From Nakamurella multipartita DSM 44233 (lineage in GTDB: Bacteria; Actinomycetota; Actinomycetes; Mycobacteriales; Nakamurellaceae): a stretch of DNA of 64,000 bases. This document shows positions 8,649 through 16,698 of the stretch, piece by piece (position 1 is the stretch's first letter; each line of letters opens with the position of its first letter). The notes under the pieces are model-generated. The model was not told where the DNA came from. It ran no database searches and was given only the letters and a program-made list of their open reading frames with translations. Location: assembly GCF_000024365.1 (NCBI RefSeq), contig NC_013235.1:2418001-2482000 (forward strand). The letters are read 5' to 3'. Both the position numbers and the translations under genes were made by a program.

Positions 8649-9833
8649 TCAGCTCGAGCGGGGCACCTCGACCAGCAGCGCGTCGCCCTGGCCGCCACCG
8701 CCGCACAGGGTGGCCACGCCGAGGCCGCCGCCGCGCCGCTGCAGCTCCAGCGCGGTGTGCAGGACCAGGCGCGCCCCGGACGCACCGATCGGGTGGCCAA
8801 GCGCGATGGCCCCGCCGTTGACGTTCACGATCTCCTCGTCCAGGCCCAGCGCCCGGGCCGACGCGATACCGACGCAGGCGAAGGCCTCGTTGATCTCGAC
8901 CAGGTCCAACTCGTCCGGGGTGATGCCGGCCTTGTCGCAGGCCTTCTTGATGGCCCGGGCGGGCTTGTCCTGCAGGGTGGAGTCGGGGCCGGCGATCGAA
9001 CCGTGCGCCTTGATCTCGGCGATCCAGTCCAGGCCGCGCCGCAGCGCCTCGTCCTTGTCCATGACGATGACGGCGGCCGCGCCGTCGGAGATCTGCGAGG
9101 ACGAACCGGCGGTGATGGTGCCGTCCTTGCGGAACGAGGGGCGCAGCTTGGCCAGGGTCTCCACCGTGGTCTCGGCGCGGATCCCCTCGTCGGTGTCGAC
9201 GACGACGTCCCCCTTGCGGCCCTTGACCACCACGGGTTCGATCTCGGCCTTGAACACCCCGGCGGCGGTGGCCGCGGCGGCCCGCTGGTGCGACCGGGCG
9301 GAGAAGGCGTCCTGCTCCGCGCGCGAGACGTAGTCCAGGTCGTTGGTCGTCTCGGTCAGCTCACCCATCGGCACGGCGGTGAACACGTCGTGCAGCCCGT
9401 CGTGGGCCAGGTGATCGACCATCGTCACGTCGCCGTACTTGAAGCCGGCCCGCGACCCCATCAGCAGGTGCGGGGCCCGGGTCATCGACTCCATGCCGCC
9501 GGCCACGATGACCTTGAACTGGCCGGCCCGGATCAGCTGGTCGGCCAGCGCGATGGCGTCCAGACCGGACAGACAGACCTTGTTGACCGTGATGGCCGGG
9601 ACGTCCATCGGGATGCCGGCCTTGACCGCCGCCTGCCGGGCCGGAATCTGGCCGACGCCCGCCTGCAGCACCTCGCCCATGATCACGTACTCGACGTCGG
9701 ACCCGGTCAGGCCGGCCCGCTCGATGGCGCCGCGGATCGCGACCCCGCCCAGCTCGGCCGCCGAGACCGCGGCGAGCGCACCGTTGAAGCGGCCGATCGG
9801 GGTTCGGGACCCGGCGACGATGACTGACGACAT
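8649..9833 (-). CDS. Acetyl-CoA acetyltransferase (thiolase)
   Basis: 394 aa, standard degradative/biosynthetic thiolase length. Catalyses condensation or thiolysis between two acetyl-CoA and acetoacetyl-CoA in the cytosol. Nucleophile C87 in NKVCLSG, His347 in [10 protein letters not shown], and second Cys377 in CGGGGQG. Start at ATG 9833 has GGAGG 7 nt upstream; a longer reading to 9884 lacks family support. Similar to actinobacterial FadA4/AtoB. The 226-bp upstream region carries a 25-bp palindrome at 9993-10017 that probably binds a regulator. The gene ends in a strong intrinsic terminator, so it is monocistronic. Confidence 0.94.
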   Translation of the reverse strand: MSSVIVAGSRTPIGRFNGALAAVSAAELGGVAIRGAIERAGLTGSDVEYVIMGEVLQAGVGQIPARQAAVKAGIPMDVPAITVNKVCLSGLDAIALADQLIRAGQFKVIVAGGMESMTRAPHLLMGSRAGFKYGDVTMVDHLAHDGLHDVFTAVPMGELTETTNDLDYVSRAEQDAFSARSHQRAAAATAAGVFKAEIEPVVVKGRKGDVVVDTDEGIRAETTVETLAKLRPSFRKDGTITAGSSSQISDGAAAVIVMDKDEALRRGLDWIAEIKAHGSIAGPDSTLQDKPARAIKKACDKAGITPDELDLVEINEAFACVGIASARALGLDEEIVNVNGGAIALGHPIGASGARLVLHTALELQRRGGGLGVATLCGGGGQGDALLVEVPRSS

Positions 9834-9992
9834 GGGAGGACCTCCGCAGGTTCCAGGTGCGCGGTGAGGCGCCACTCGGGCCACGGGACGCGCCGGCCAC
9901 CGTCGCAGTTGATCTTCACAGTGCGGCGATGAGCCTTGTGCCAGCAGGCAATTGCGCCCCGCGACGGGATGTTAACGGCTCTTTTCATTGAG

Positions 9993-10017
9993 AGGTTAGC
10001 TCGGCGTCAGCTAACCT
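9993..10017. promoter_or_regulatory. 25-bp palindromic operator candidate (copy A)
   Basis: Half-sites AGGTTAGCT (9993-10001) and AGCTAACCT (10009-10017) are perfectly complementary over 9 bp around a 7-nt spacer. It lies 160 bp upstream of the thiolase and has a near-identical copy at 10826-10850 upstream of the next gene on the same strand. Confidence 0.7.
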
Positions 10018-10060
10018 GCTAAGGGTGCCAATGTGACGGTCGTCACACGGCAGGCCCGTT

Positions 10061-10768
10061 TCAGAACGACTCGGACAGCAGGGCCTGCGCCCGGCTTTCC
10101 AGGGCCGCGGCCCGGGTCACCGCATCCGGTTCGGGGGCCCTGGACGACCCAGGGGACGACCCAGGGGTGGGCCCGGGGGTGAGCCGATCGGGGCGGCCGG
10201 GGCGGGCGAGGGGTCCGGGCTGGACCGGCAGGGCGGCGGCGCTGGGGGCCCAGCGATCGTTGTCGGGGAAGACCGCCAGGCCGACGGTGTCCGGCGCCCC
10301 GGAGGTGGGGCTCTGGCAGACGTGGGGGGAGTGCGCGGTCAGCGGCACGGCCCGGGCGATGACCGAGGCCACGACCCGACCGTCGGAATGCAACGTGGAC
10401 AGGTCGACGGCGTGCAACCAGCGGGTCAGCCCGCATGGCCCGCACAGCAGGCCGTCGGCGGTCATCTCCAGGCGGACCGCGCTGCCGTCGGGACGCGCGA
10501 TGGTGGCCACGCCGTCCTGGATGCGGATGTCGTCGACGGTCAGGTCGGCGATCTCGGTGAAGGGCAGGCCGGCGTGCCGCCAGAGCACCAGCAGGGCCCG
10601 GTCGCGCCGGCCGACCCAGCCGGCCGTCCAGCCGTGCGACGGCAGCGCGCGCAGGGCGGCCTCGACCGAACGGGTCTGCGGGCGGTGAACCGGTGGGGCG
10701 GCATTGGCGGGCGGTGCGGACCGGGGCAGCGGAATGGAGCGGCGTAGGGCACTACCAGTCGTCGGCAT
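10061..10768 (-). CDS. Hypothetical protein with degenerate tyrosine-recombinase-like segment
   Basis: 235 aa from ATG 10768 (GAGGA just upstream; GTG 10789 is possible). Residues ~45-85 (VGRRDRALLVLWRHAGLPFTEI, ADLTVDDIRI) resemble the start of the tyrosine-recombinase catalytic core, but the position of the first catalytic Arg (normally TGLR) is Pro, and no Arg/His/Tyr boxes follow. A CGPC motif (LLCGPCGLTRW) follows, then a Pro-rich low-complexity C-terminal third (PGPLARPGRPDRLTPG). Probably not an active recombinase; perhaps a DNA-binding relic. Preceded by palindrome copy B, so likely co-regulated with the thiolase. No function assigned. Confidence 0.7.
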   Translation of the reverse strand: MPTTGSALRRSIPLPRSAPPANAAPPVHRPQTRSVEAALRALPSHGWTAGWVGRRDRALLVLWRHAGLPFTEIADLTVDDIRIQDGVATIARPDGSAVRLEMTADGLLCGPCGLTRWLHAVDLSTLHSDGRVVASVIARAVPLTAHSPHVCQSPTSGAPDTVGLAVFPDNDRWAPSAAALPVQPGPLARPGRPDRLTPGPTPGSSPGSSRAPEPDAVTRAAALESRAQALLSESF

Positions 10769-10825
10769 GGCGTCCTCAACAGTCGGCACATCCGGAAAGG
10801 GCGGGAACGGCGAGCCCCTTTGAAT

Positions 10826-10850
10826 AGGTTAGCTGAATTCCAGCTAACGG
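10826..10850. promoter_or_regulatory. 25-bp palindromic operator candidate (copy B)
   Basis: AGGTTAGCT (10826-10834), 7-nt spacer, AGCTAACGG (10842-10850). Same half-sites and spacer length as copy A. It is centred about 70 bp upstream of ATG 10768, in promoter position for the minus-strand gene. Confidence 0.7.
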
Positions 10851-11327
10851 CAGGATGAACGCCGTGTGATGCGCCACATGCCCGGCCGGGTCCGTGCCGG
10901 GCCGGCGACCCGGCACCGCCCCATCCGTCCCCACAATGCGCCAGAGCTCCTGTGCGGCAGCATGTTTGGCCCGTGAATCGGAGGCTGGGGCCAGCCGCCC
11001 GGACAGCCGGTGACAGTCCGGTGGTTTCCCCCCGATTGCCCGGGGTCGATCCGAGATCGGCCGACGGGCCGTCGATGTCGCCGATTCCCGGCAATCGGAA
11101 TTGGTCACCGATTCGGGTGGATCGGCGCCGGCGTCGTCGTGATCGGTGTTGCTGACCGTCACCGGCGCCCGGTGCCACTGGCCCGGACGGGCGACGCCCA
11201 CGACGCGGTGAGACGGCCGGCACGAGGCGGCCGGGGTCCGGATAGGCTGGCCCGCGCGCCGCGCCGGACCGGCCGGGGCGTGAAGGTCAGTGATGAACGG
11301 GCTGAAGAGCCAGTCGAGGAGCCAGCA
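10851..11327 (+). promoter_or_regulatory. Intergenic region with proS promoter
   Basis: This 477-bp gap between divergent genes shows no convincing coding frame. A GATAGGCT element has its -10 TAGGCT at 11243-11248, giving a leader of about 75 nt to proS. The same -10 occurs upstream of rimP. Nothing else recognised. Confidence 0.45.
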
Positions 11328-13085
11328 GTGATCACACGGCTGTCCACCCTGTTCCTGCGCACCCTGCGGGAGGACCCGGCGGATGCGGAGGTGCCCAGCC
11401 ATCGGTTGCTGGTGCGCGCCGGTTACATCCGGCGGGCGGCGCCGGGCATCTATACCTGGTTGCCGCTGGGCTACCGGGTGCTGCGCAACGTGGAGCGCAT
11501 CGTCCGCGAGGAGATGGACGCGATCGGCGCGCAGGAGGTGCACTTCCCGGCCCTGCTGCCGCGGGAGCCCTACGAGGCGACCGGCCGCTGGACCGAGTAC
11601 GGCGACAACCTGTTCCGGCTCCAGGACCGCAAGCAGGGCGACTACCTGCTCGGGCCCACCCACGAGGAGATGTTCACCCTCCTGGTCAAGGACATGTACT
11701 CGTCCTACAAGGGTCTGCCGCTCTCGCTCTACCAGATCCAGACCAAGTACCGGGACGAGGCCCGGCCCCGGGCCGGCATCCTGCGCGGTCGCGAGTTCGT
11801 GATGAAGGACTCCTATTCCTTCGACCTGGACGACGCCGGGCTGGCGGCCTCCTACCAGCGGCATCGGGACGCCTACATCCGGATCTTCGACCGGCTCGGC
11901 CTGCGGTACGTCATCGTCGCCGCCATGTCTGGCGCGATGGGCGGGTCGGCCTCCGAGGAGTTCCTGGCCGACTGCGTCAACGGCGAGGACACCTACGTCC
12001 GCTCACCGGCCGGCTACGCGGCCAACGTGGAGGCGGTCACCACCCCGGTGCCGGCGGCCATCCCGCTGACGGACCAGCCGGCCGCCCACGTCGAGGACAC
12101 CCCCGACACACCGACCATCGACACCCTGGTCGCGCACAGCAACGCCGCCCACCCCCGGGCCGACCGGCCGTGGACGGGTGCGGACACCCTCAAGAACGTG
12201 CTGGTGATGCTGCGGAACCCGGACGGATCGCGCGAGCCGCTGGCCATCGGGTTGCCCGGCGACCGGGAGGTCGACCTCAAGCGGCTCGAGGCGCAGGTCG
12301 CGCCGGCCGAGGTCGAGCCGTTCGACGAGGTCGAGTTCGCCAAGCACCCGTCGCTGGTCAAGGGCTACATCGGGCCGGGCGTGCTCGGCTCGACCGGCAC
12401 CTCTGGCATCCGCTACCTACTCGACCCGCGGGTGGTGCCCGGAACCGCGTGGATCACCGGCGCGAACGAGCCGGGCCGGCACGTCTACGACCTGGTCGCG
12501 GGCCGCGACTTCACCGCCGACGGCACCGTCGAGGCCGCCGAGGTGCGCGAGGGTGACCAGTCGCCCGACGGATCCGGACCGCTGACCCTGGCCCGGGGCA
12601 TCGAGATGGGCCACATCTTCCAGTTGGGCCGCAAGTACGCGCAGGCGCTGGGCCTGCAGGTGCTGGACGAGAACGGCAAGCTGGTCACCGTCACCATGGG
12701 CTCCTACGGCATCGGCGTGTCCCGGGCCGTCGCCGCCATCGCCGAGTCGTCCTACGACGACAAGGGGCTGATCTGGCCGCGGGAGGTCGCGCCGGCCGAC
12801 GTGCACGTGGTGATCGCCGGCAAGTCGGCCGAGATCGTGGACACCGCGGAGCTCATCGCGGCCGGCCTGGACGCCGCCGGGATCACGGTCATGCTGGACG
12901 ACCGGAATGCCTCGGTCGGGGTCAAGTTCGCCGATGCCGAGCTGATCGGGGTGCCGACCATCTGTGTGGTCGGCCGGGGCGTGGCCAACGGAGTCGTCGA
13001 GGTGCGCGACCGGGCGAGCGGGGACAAGACCGAGGTGCCGCTGGTCGAGGTCGTCGAGCAGTTGCGAGCCCGCGTCCGCGGCTGA
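11328..13085 (+). CDS. proS: Prolyl-tRNA synthetase
   Basis: 585 aa class II aminoacyl-tRNA synthetase; charges tRNA-Pro in the cytosol. Bacterial-type architecture: catalytic core with motif 2 ([19 protein letters not shown]) and motif 3 region ([13 protein letters not shown]), an inserted editing (INS) domain between them (about 230-400), and a C-terminal anticodon-binding domain (VHVVIAGKS onward). Start GTG 11328 with GAGGAG 6 nt upstream, giving [15 protein letters not shown] as in actinobacterial homologs (M. tuberculosis 582 aa); the long upstream open frame is spurious. Monocistronic, convergent with the DUF4439 pair. Confidence 0.97.
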   Translation: MITRLSTLFLRTLREDPADAEVPSHRLLVRAGYIRRAAPGIYTWLPLGYRVLRNVERIVREEMDAIGAQEVHFPALLPREPYEATGRWTEYGDNLFRLQDRKQGDYLLGPTHEEMFTLLVKDMYSSYKGLPLSLYQIQTKYRDEARPRAGILRGREFVMKDSYSFDLDDAGLAASYQRHRDAYIRIFDRLGLRYVIVAAMSGAMGGSASEEFLADCVNGEDTYVRSPAGYAANVEAVTTPVPAAIPLTDQPAAHVEDTPDTPTIDTLVAHSNAAHPRADRPWTGADTLKNVLVMLRNPDGSREPLAIGLPGDREVDLKRLEAQVAPAEVEPFDEVEFAKHPSLVKGYIGPGVLGSTGTSGIRYLLDPRVVPGTAWITGANEPGRHVYDLVAGRDFTADGTVEAAEVREGDQSPDGSGPLTLARGIEMGHIFQLGRKYAQALGLQVLDENGKLVTVTMGSYGIGVSRAVAAIAESSYDDKGLIWPREVAPADVHVVIAGKSAEIVDTAELIAAGLDAAGITVMLDDRNASVGVKFADAELIGVPTICVVGRGVANGVVEVRDRASGDKTEVPLVEVVEQLRARVRG

Positions 13086-13140
13086 CCGCCGGCCGGCCCC
13101 GGCCGGCGTGGCGCGCACCGGGTGGGGCGGGCCGGCCGGC

Positions 13141-13704
13141 TCAGGGCTGGCCGGGGAAGGCGATCGTCGGCGGGTTGATGCCGGCGATCTGCTTCCACAT
13201 GGCCAGGCGCACGGCCGCCTCGGACAGCCCGGTCAGGGCGAACCCACGGACCTCGGCGTCGTCGGAGGAGCCGATGACCACCCGCCAGGCGGCGGCCACG
13301 CCGGATTCGATGTCCTGGGCGAGCTGCCAGGCCGAGTTCTGGTCCTGGACGTCCACCGCGACCTGGTAGGCGGCGGCCGGTTCGGGCGCGCTGGCCCCGG
13401 CCGCGGTCAGCCGGGCGGCGGTGGCGTCGCGACGCAGCAGGTGACCTGAACGGGCGTCGGCGATCATGGCCGACTGGTCCCGCGCGTGGGCGGCGACCAG
13501 CGCATAGGCCCAGACGGCGGCCTGCTCGGCCACCAGGGCGGCCTGCATCGCGGTCTGCGCGTCCGGCCCCAACGGGCCCGGCGGCGGGGTGCTGACCGGC
13601 GTGCTCAGTGGGGAGAGCGAGGAGGACGGCGAGGCCCCGGCCGAGCCGGGCGCCGCGCCGGACCCCGAACTGGGCGGGGTCGGGGTCGGGGTGGGGGAGG
13701 TCAT
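13141..13704 (-). CDS. DUF4439 ferritin-like domain protein
   Basis: 187 aa. A low-complexity Pro/Ser/Thr N-terminal ~45 residues (TSPTPTPTPPSSGSG) is followed by an all-alpha, Ala-rich ferritin-like DUF4439 domain (AMQAALVAEQAAVWAYALVA; ending SEAAVRLAMWKQIAGI). Its start codon overlaps the stop of the upstream lipoprotein gene by 4 bp (13701-13704), so the two are translationally coupled. The same gene pair lies between proS and rimP in M. tuberculosis (Rv2844/Rv2843 position). Function unknown; metal ligands typical of ferritins are not obvious. Confidence 0.8.
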   Translation of the reverse strand: MTSPTPTPTPPSSGSGAAPGSAGASPSSSLSPLSTPVSTPPPGPLGPDAQTAMQAALVAEQAAVWAYALVAAHARDQSAMIADARSGHLLRRDATAARLTAAGASAPEPAAAYQVAVDVQDQNSAWQLAQDIESGVAAAWRVVIGSSDDAEVRGFALTGLSEAAVRLAMWKQIAGINPPTIAFPGQP

Positions 13705-14240
13705 GCGAGCACCGCCCGGTGGCTGGCCAACGACGCGGCGATCGAGCCGTACAGGGCGGCCCGGTAGCGGGACGCGGTCGAGATGGCGTCGGTGAACTGG
13801 ACCTGCGCGGTCGCGGTGTCCCCGCGCACCGCCGAGACGATCGCCTGCGGCGTCCCGGGCAGGGCGACCGCGCCGGAGACCGGGGCGCCGGTGGCGGCGG
13901 CGGTGGCGTTCGGATCGCCCGGATTGCTGCGGGCGTACTCGGCGGTCAACGCGTCCAGGTGCTGCTGGCGGTCGTCCCGCAGCGGCTGCAGCTTGGCGGC
14001 ATCGGCCTGGTCGGCGGCGATCGCGGCGTCCAGGCGCAGCAGGTGCAACCGGGTGGTGGCGATCAACCCGTTGATCGGGTCCAGGGCCGACGGATTGAGG
14101 TCGACGGTGGGCGTCGGCGGGTCGTCGGAGCCGAAATAGTTGCAGCCGGCGATCGAGGACAGCACCGCGGCGGCGCCGACGGTACCGGCGCCGAGCAGGA
14201 GTGCACGCCGGGACAGCGGCGTGCCGGGAGCGGATGACAC
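13701..14240 (-). CDS. Putative Tat-exported lipoprotein, partner of DUF4439 protein
   Basis: 179 aa, GTG start. The N-terminus carries a twin-arginine-like signal with a lipobox: SRRALLLGAGTVGAAAVLSSIAGC, Cys at about 33, so an extracytoplasmic lipid-anchored protein is predicted. The remainder is Ala-rich helical (TTRLHLLRLDAAIAADQADAAKLQPL). First gene of a two-gene unit with the DUF4439 protein, divergent from rimP. Function not known. Confidence 0.78.
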   Translation of the reverse strand: MSSAPGTPLSRRALLLGAGTVGAAAVLSSIAGCNYFGSDDPPTPTVDLNPSALDPINGLIATTRLHLLRLDAAIAADQADAAKLQPLRDDRQQHLDALTAEYARSNPGDPNATAAATGAPVSGAVALPGTPQAIVSAVRGDTATAQVQFTDAISTASRYRAALYGSIAASLASHRAVLA

Positions 14241-14569
14241 CCCGCCATCATGTCAGCCGCGCGAGGATTCTCCGCCCTCGGACGTGCGCGGACGAACGGC
14301 CACATCACATCGACGGGGCGGCGTCGAGGTGATCCGGCGGGACATCCGCGCGCCCCGGCGCGGCCGATGGCACGACCGGATCGCACGGGACCGATAGGCT
14401 TTCGCACTGACCGCCGGACCGCTCGGGCGCGGGGCGCGGGGTGTTCCTTCACAACTGCACACCGCGACCGACCGCGCCGGCTGTGGCGCCGGCAATGGCT
14501 GTCGGGCCGAACGGTCGGCCCACCGGCCGGCAGTGGGCTCGACTCGGTGGGCAGAAAATGGAGGCGGCG
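14241..14569 (+). promoter_or_regulatory. Divergent intergenic region with rimP operon promoter
   Basis: 329 bp without a supported gene. TAGGCT at 14395-14400 within GATAGGCT is the best -10 for the rimP-nusA unit, implying a leader of about 160 nt. A GGAGG at 14560-14564 sits in front of ATG 14570. No riboswitch recognised. Confidence 0.4.
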
Positions 14570-15091
14570 ATGGTGGACGGCGACGAGGGCCGGCTGCGAG
14601 CGGTCGTCACCGAGGTGACGGCGGCCCGGGGCTACGACCTGGAAGAACTGGCGGTGCGGTCGATCGGCCGGCGCCGGGTGGTGCGGGTGGTGGTGGACAG
14701 CGACGACGGCGTCTCGCTGGACGACGCCGCGGAGGTCAGCCGGGAGATTTCCGAGCGACTGGACGGCCCGGACGACCCGATGGGCGAGCACCCCTACACG
14801 TTGGAAGTGACCAGCCCGGGCGTGGGCCGGCCGCTGCGCGAGCCGCGCCACTTCCGCCGGGCCCGCGGCCGGCTGCTGGTGGTCACCACCGAGCAGGGCC
14901 CGGTCACCGGGCACCTGCTGCGCGCGAGCGACACCGGCATCGAGCTGGCCCTGGCCCCGGACAAGAAGGGCGTGGTCACGGTCGTCGAGCTGCCGTTGAC
15001 CGCGATCGCCACGGCCAAGGTCGAGGTCGAGTTCTCCGCGCCGCCCGCGGCCGTGCAGGAGCTGCTGGACAAGGAAGGGGTCGGCCGATGA
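14570..15091 (+). CDS. rimP: Ribosome maturation factor RimP
   Basis: 173 aa. Assists 30S subunit assembly. An N-terminal alpha/beta domain contains [11 protein letters not shown]-like and [35 protein letters not shown] marks the inter-domain hinge; the C-terminal domain is SH3-like ([15 protein letters not shown]). Start chosen at ATG 14570 because GGAGG stands 5 nt before it; ATG 14558 has no RBS. Overlaps nusA by ATGA, the conserved rimP-nusA pair. Confidence 0.95.
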   Translation: MVDGDEGRLRAVVTEVTAARGYDLEELAVRSIGRRRVVRVVVDSDDGVSLDDAAEVSREISERLDGPDDPMGEHPYTLEVTSPGVGRPLREPRHFRRARGRLLVVTTEQGPVTGHLLRASDTGIELALAPDKKGVVTVVELPLTAIATAKVEVEFSAPPAAVQELLDKEGVGR

Positions 15092-16098
15092 ACGTCGACA
15101 TTGCCGCACTGCGGGCGGTCGAGAAGGAAAAGGGCATCGACTTCAACTCGTTGATCGACACCCTGGAGACGGCGCTGCTGACCGCCTACCGGCACACCCA
15201 GGGACACGCCGGGCACGCCCGGGTGCAGATCGACCGCAAGACCGGCGGGATCCGGGTCTGGGCCCAGGAGACCGACGACTCCGGCGAGATCGTGCGCGAA
15301 TGGGACGACACCCCGGAGGACTTCGGCCGGATCGCCGCGACCACCGCCCGCCAGGTCATCCTGCAGCGGCTGCGGGACGTGGACAACGAACGCACCTTCG
15401 GCGACTTCGCCGGCCGCGAGCACGACCTGATCACCGGCACCATCTCGGCCGACGCGAAGGTCAACGCGCGCGGTGTGGTCGTGGTCAGCCTGGGCGAGGG
15501 CAAGAACGCGGTGGAGGGCATCATCCCGGCCGCCGAACAGGTGCCGGGGGAGTCCTACCCGCATGGCCAGCGGCTGCGCTGCTACGTCGTCTCGGTCGCC
15601 CGCGGGCTGCGCGGGCCGCAGATCACCCTGTCCCGCACGCACCCGAATCTGGTCCGCAAGTTGTTCGCCCTCGAGGTGCCCGAGATCGCCGACGGCTCGG
15701 TGGAGATCACTGCGGTGGCCCGCGAGGCCGGTCACCGGTCCAAGATTGCGGTGCGGCCGGCGGTGGCCGGGGTCAACGCCAAGGGTGCCTGTATCGGCCC
15801 GATGGGCGCGCGGGTCCGTGCTGTGATGAGCGAACTCAACGGCGAGAAGATCGACATCATCGACTACGACGAGGACCCGGCCACGTTCGTGGGCAACGCG
15901 CTCTCGCCGGCGCGGGCGCTGTCCACCACGGTGATCGACCCGGTGGCCAAGGCCGCCCGGGTGGTGGTCCCGGACTTCCAGTTGTCCCTGGCCATTGGCA
16001 AGGAGGGGCAGAACGCCCGGCTCGCCGCCCGGCTCACCGGTTGGCGGATCGACATCCGCAGCGACGCCGCCCCGGACCCGGCCGGCGAGGGTCGATGA
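15088..16098 (+). CDS. nusA: Transcription elongation/termination factor NusA
   Basis: 336 aa, the short actinobacterial form without the C-terminal acidic repeats of E. coli. Binds RNA polymerase and nascent RNA and modulates pausing, termination and antitermination. N-terminal RNAP-binding domain (1-~105), S1 domain (~115-180; [17 protein letters not shown]), then KH1 and KH2 ([47 protein letters not shown]). ATG overlaps the rimP stop. Followed by ylxR after 95 bp. Confidence 0.97.
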   Translation: MNVDIAALRAVEKEKGIDFNSLIDTLETALLTAYRHTQGHAGHARVQIDRKTGGIRVWAQETDDSGEIVREWDDTPEDFGRIAATTARQVILQRLRDVDNERTFGDFAGREHDLITGTISADAKVNARGVVVVSLGEGKNAVEGIIPAAEQVPGESYPHGQRLRCYVVSVARGLRGPQITLSRTHPNLVRKLFALEVPEIADGSVEITAVAREAGHRSKIAVRPAVAGVNAKGACIGPMGARVRAVMSELNGEKIDIIDYDEDPATFVGNALSPARALSTTVIDPVAKAARVVVPDFQLSLAIGKEGQNARLAARLTGWRIDIRSDAAPDPAGEGR

Positions 16099-16193
16099 GG
16101 GTGGTGCCGGGGGATCGCGTCGACCCGGCATCGACCCGGCGCCGACCGGGCGTCGGACCGGTCCGAACGGTCGCGGAAAGGCGGTAGACTTCA

Positions 16194-16613
16194 ATGTTGG
16201 CCCGTCTGTCTTCGTCGACTGCCCCTGCACCTGCGCTCTCCGGCCCCCCGGGACCGGTCCGCACGTGCGTCGGTTGCCGGCGCCGGCAACGAGCCAGTGA
16301 TCTACTGCGCGTCGTGGCCGTCGACGGGGTCCTCATCCCCGATACTCGGCACCGCCTCCCCGGACGGGGAGCGTGGTTGCACCCAGAGGTTGGGTGCCTC
16401 GATCTGGCAGAGCGCCGTCGGGCGTTCGGTCGGGCCCTGCGGGCCTCCGAGCACCTGGACACCAGTAAGGTCCGAACGCTCCTCGATTCCGGGGAGTGGC
16501 GCGGACCAGCCGATCGGACCGGCCCGGATCTCGGGTCCCGGCCCGATCACGGGAAACGATCGACAAGCCGCCTGGAACAGAAAGCAGGTCGACCCAACGT
16601 GAGCACGCCGTGA
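16194..16613 (+). CDS. ylxR: YlxR-family RNA-binding protein
   Basis: 139 aa. DUF448/YlxR domain with the signature PVRTCVGCRRRQ, later LLRVVAVDG and GRGAWLHPEVGCLDLA. In other bacteria YlxR binds RNA and nucleoid or RNase P; role here inferred from family. An unusually polar C-terminal tail of about 35 residues (DRTGPDLGSRPDHGKRS) extends past the domain. A -10-like TAGACT (16185-16190) lies only 3 nt before ATG 16194, so either a second promoter makes a transcript that skips this ATG (TTG 16197 would then be first) or expression comes from the nusA transcript. Confidence 0.88.
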   Translation: MLARLSSSTAPAPALSGPPGPVRTCVGCRRRQRASDLLRVVAVDGVLIPDTRHRLPGRGAWLHPEVGCLDLAERRRAFGRALRASEHLDTSKVRTLLDSGEWRGPADRTGPDLGSRPDHGKRSTSRLEQKAGRPNVSTP

Positions 16614-16698
16614 AGCAGCAATGAGCAGCACCCGGCACATCGACTAAGAGGACGAGCGCGGCCTGAAACGCCCGCCCGCCCTCACCGTGAGGAGAGCA

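Noticed and set aside
8256-9827. 523-codon plus-strand frame across the thiolase gene
   Set aside because: Antisense shadow; thiolase motifs and terminator fix the minus strand.
10061-10768. Functional tyrosine integrase / genomic island marker
   Set aside because: Catalytic Arg replaced, no His-x-x-Arg or Tyr boxes, no tRNA or att repeats nearby.
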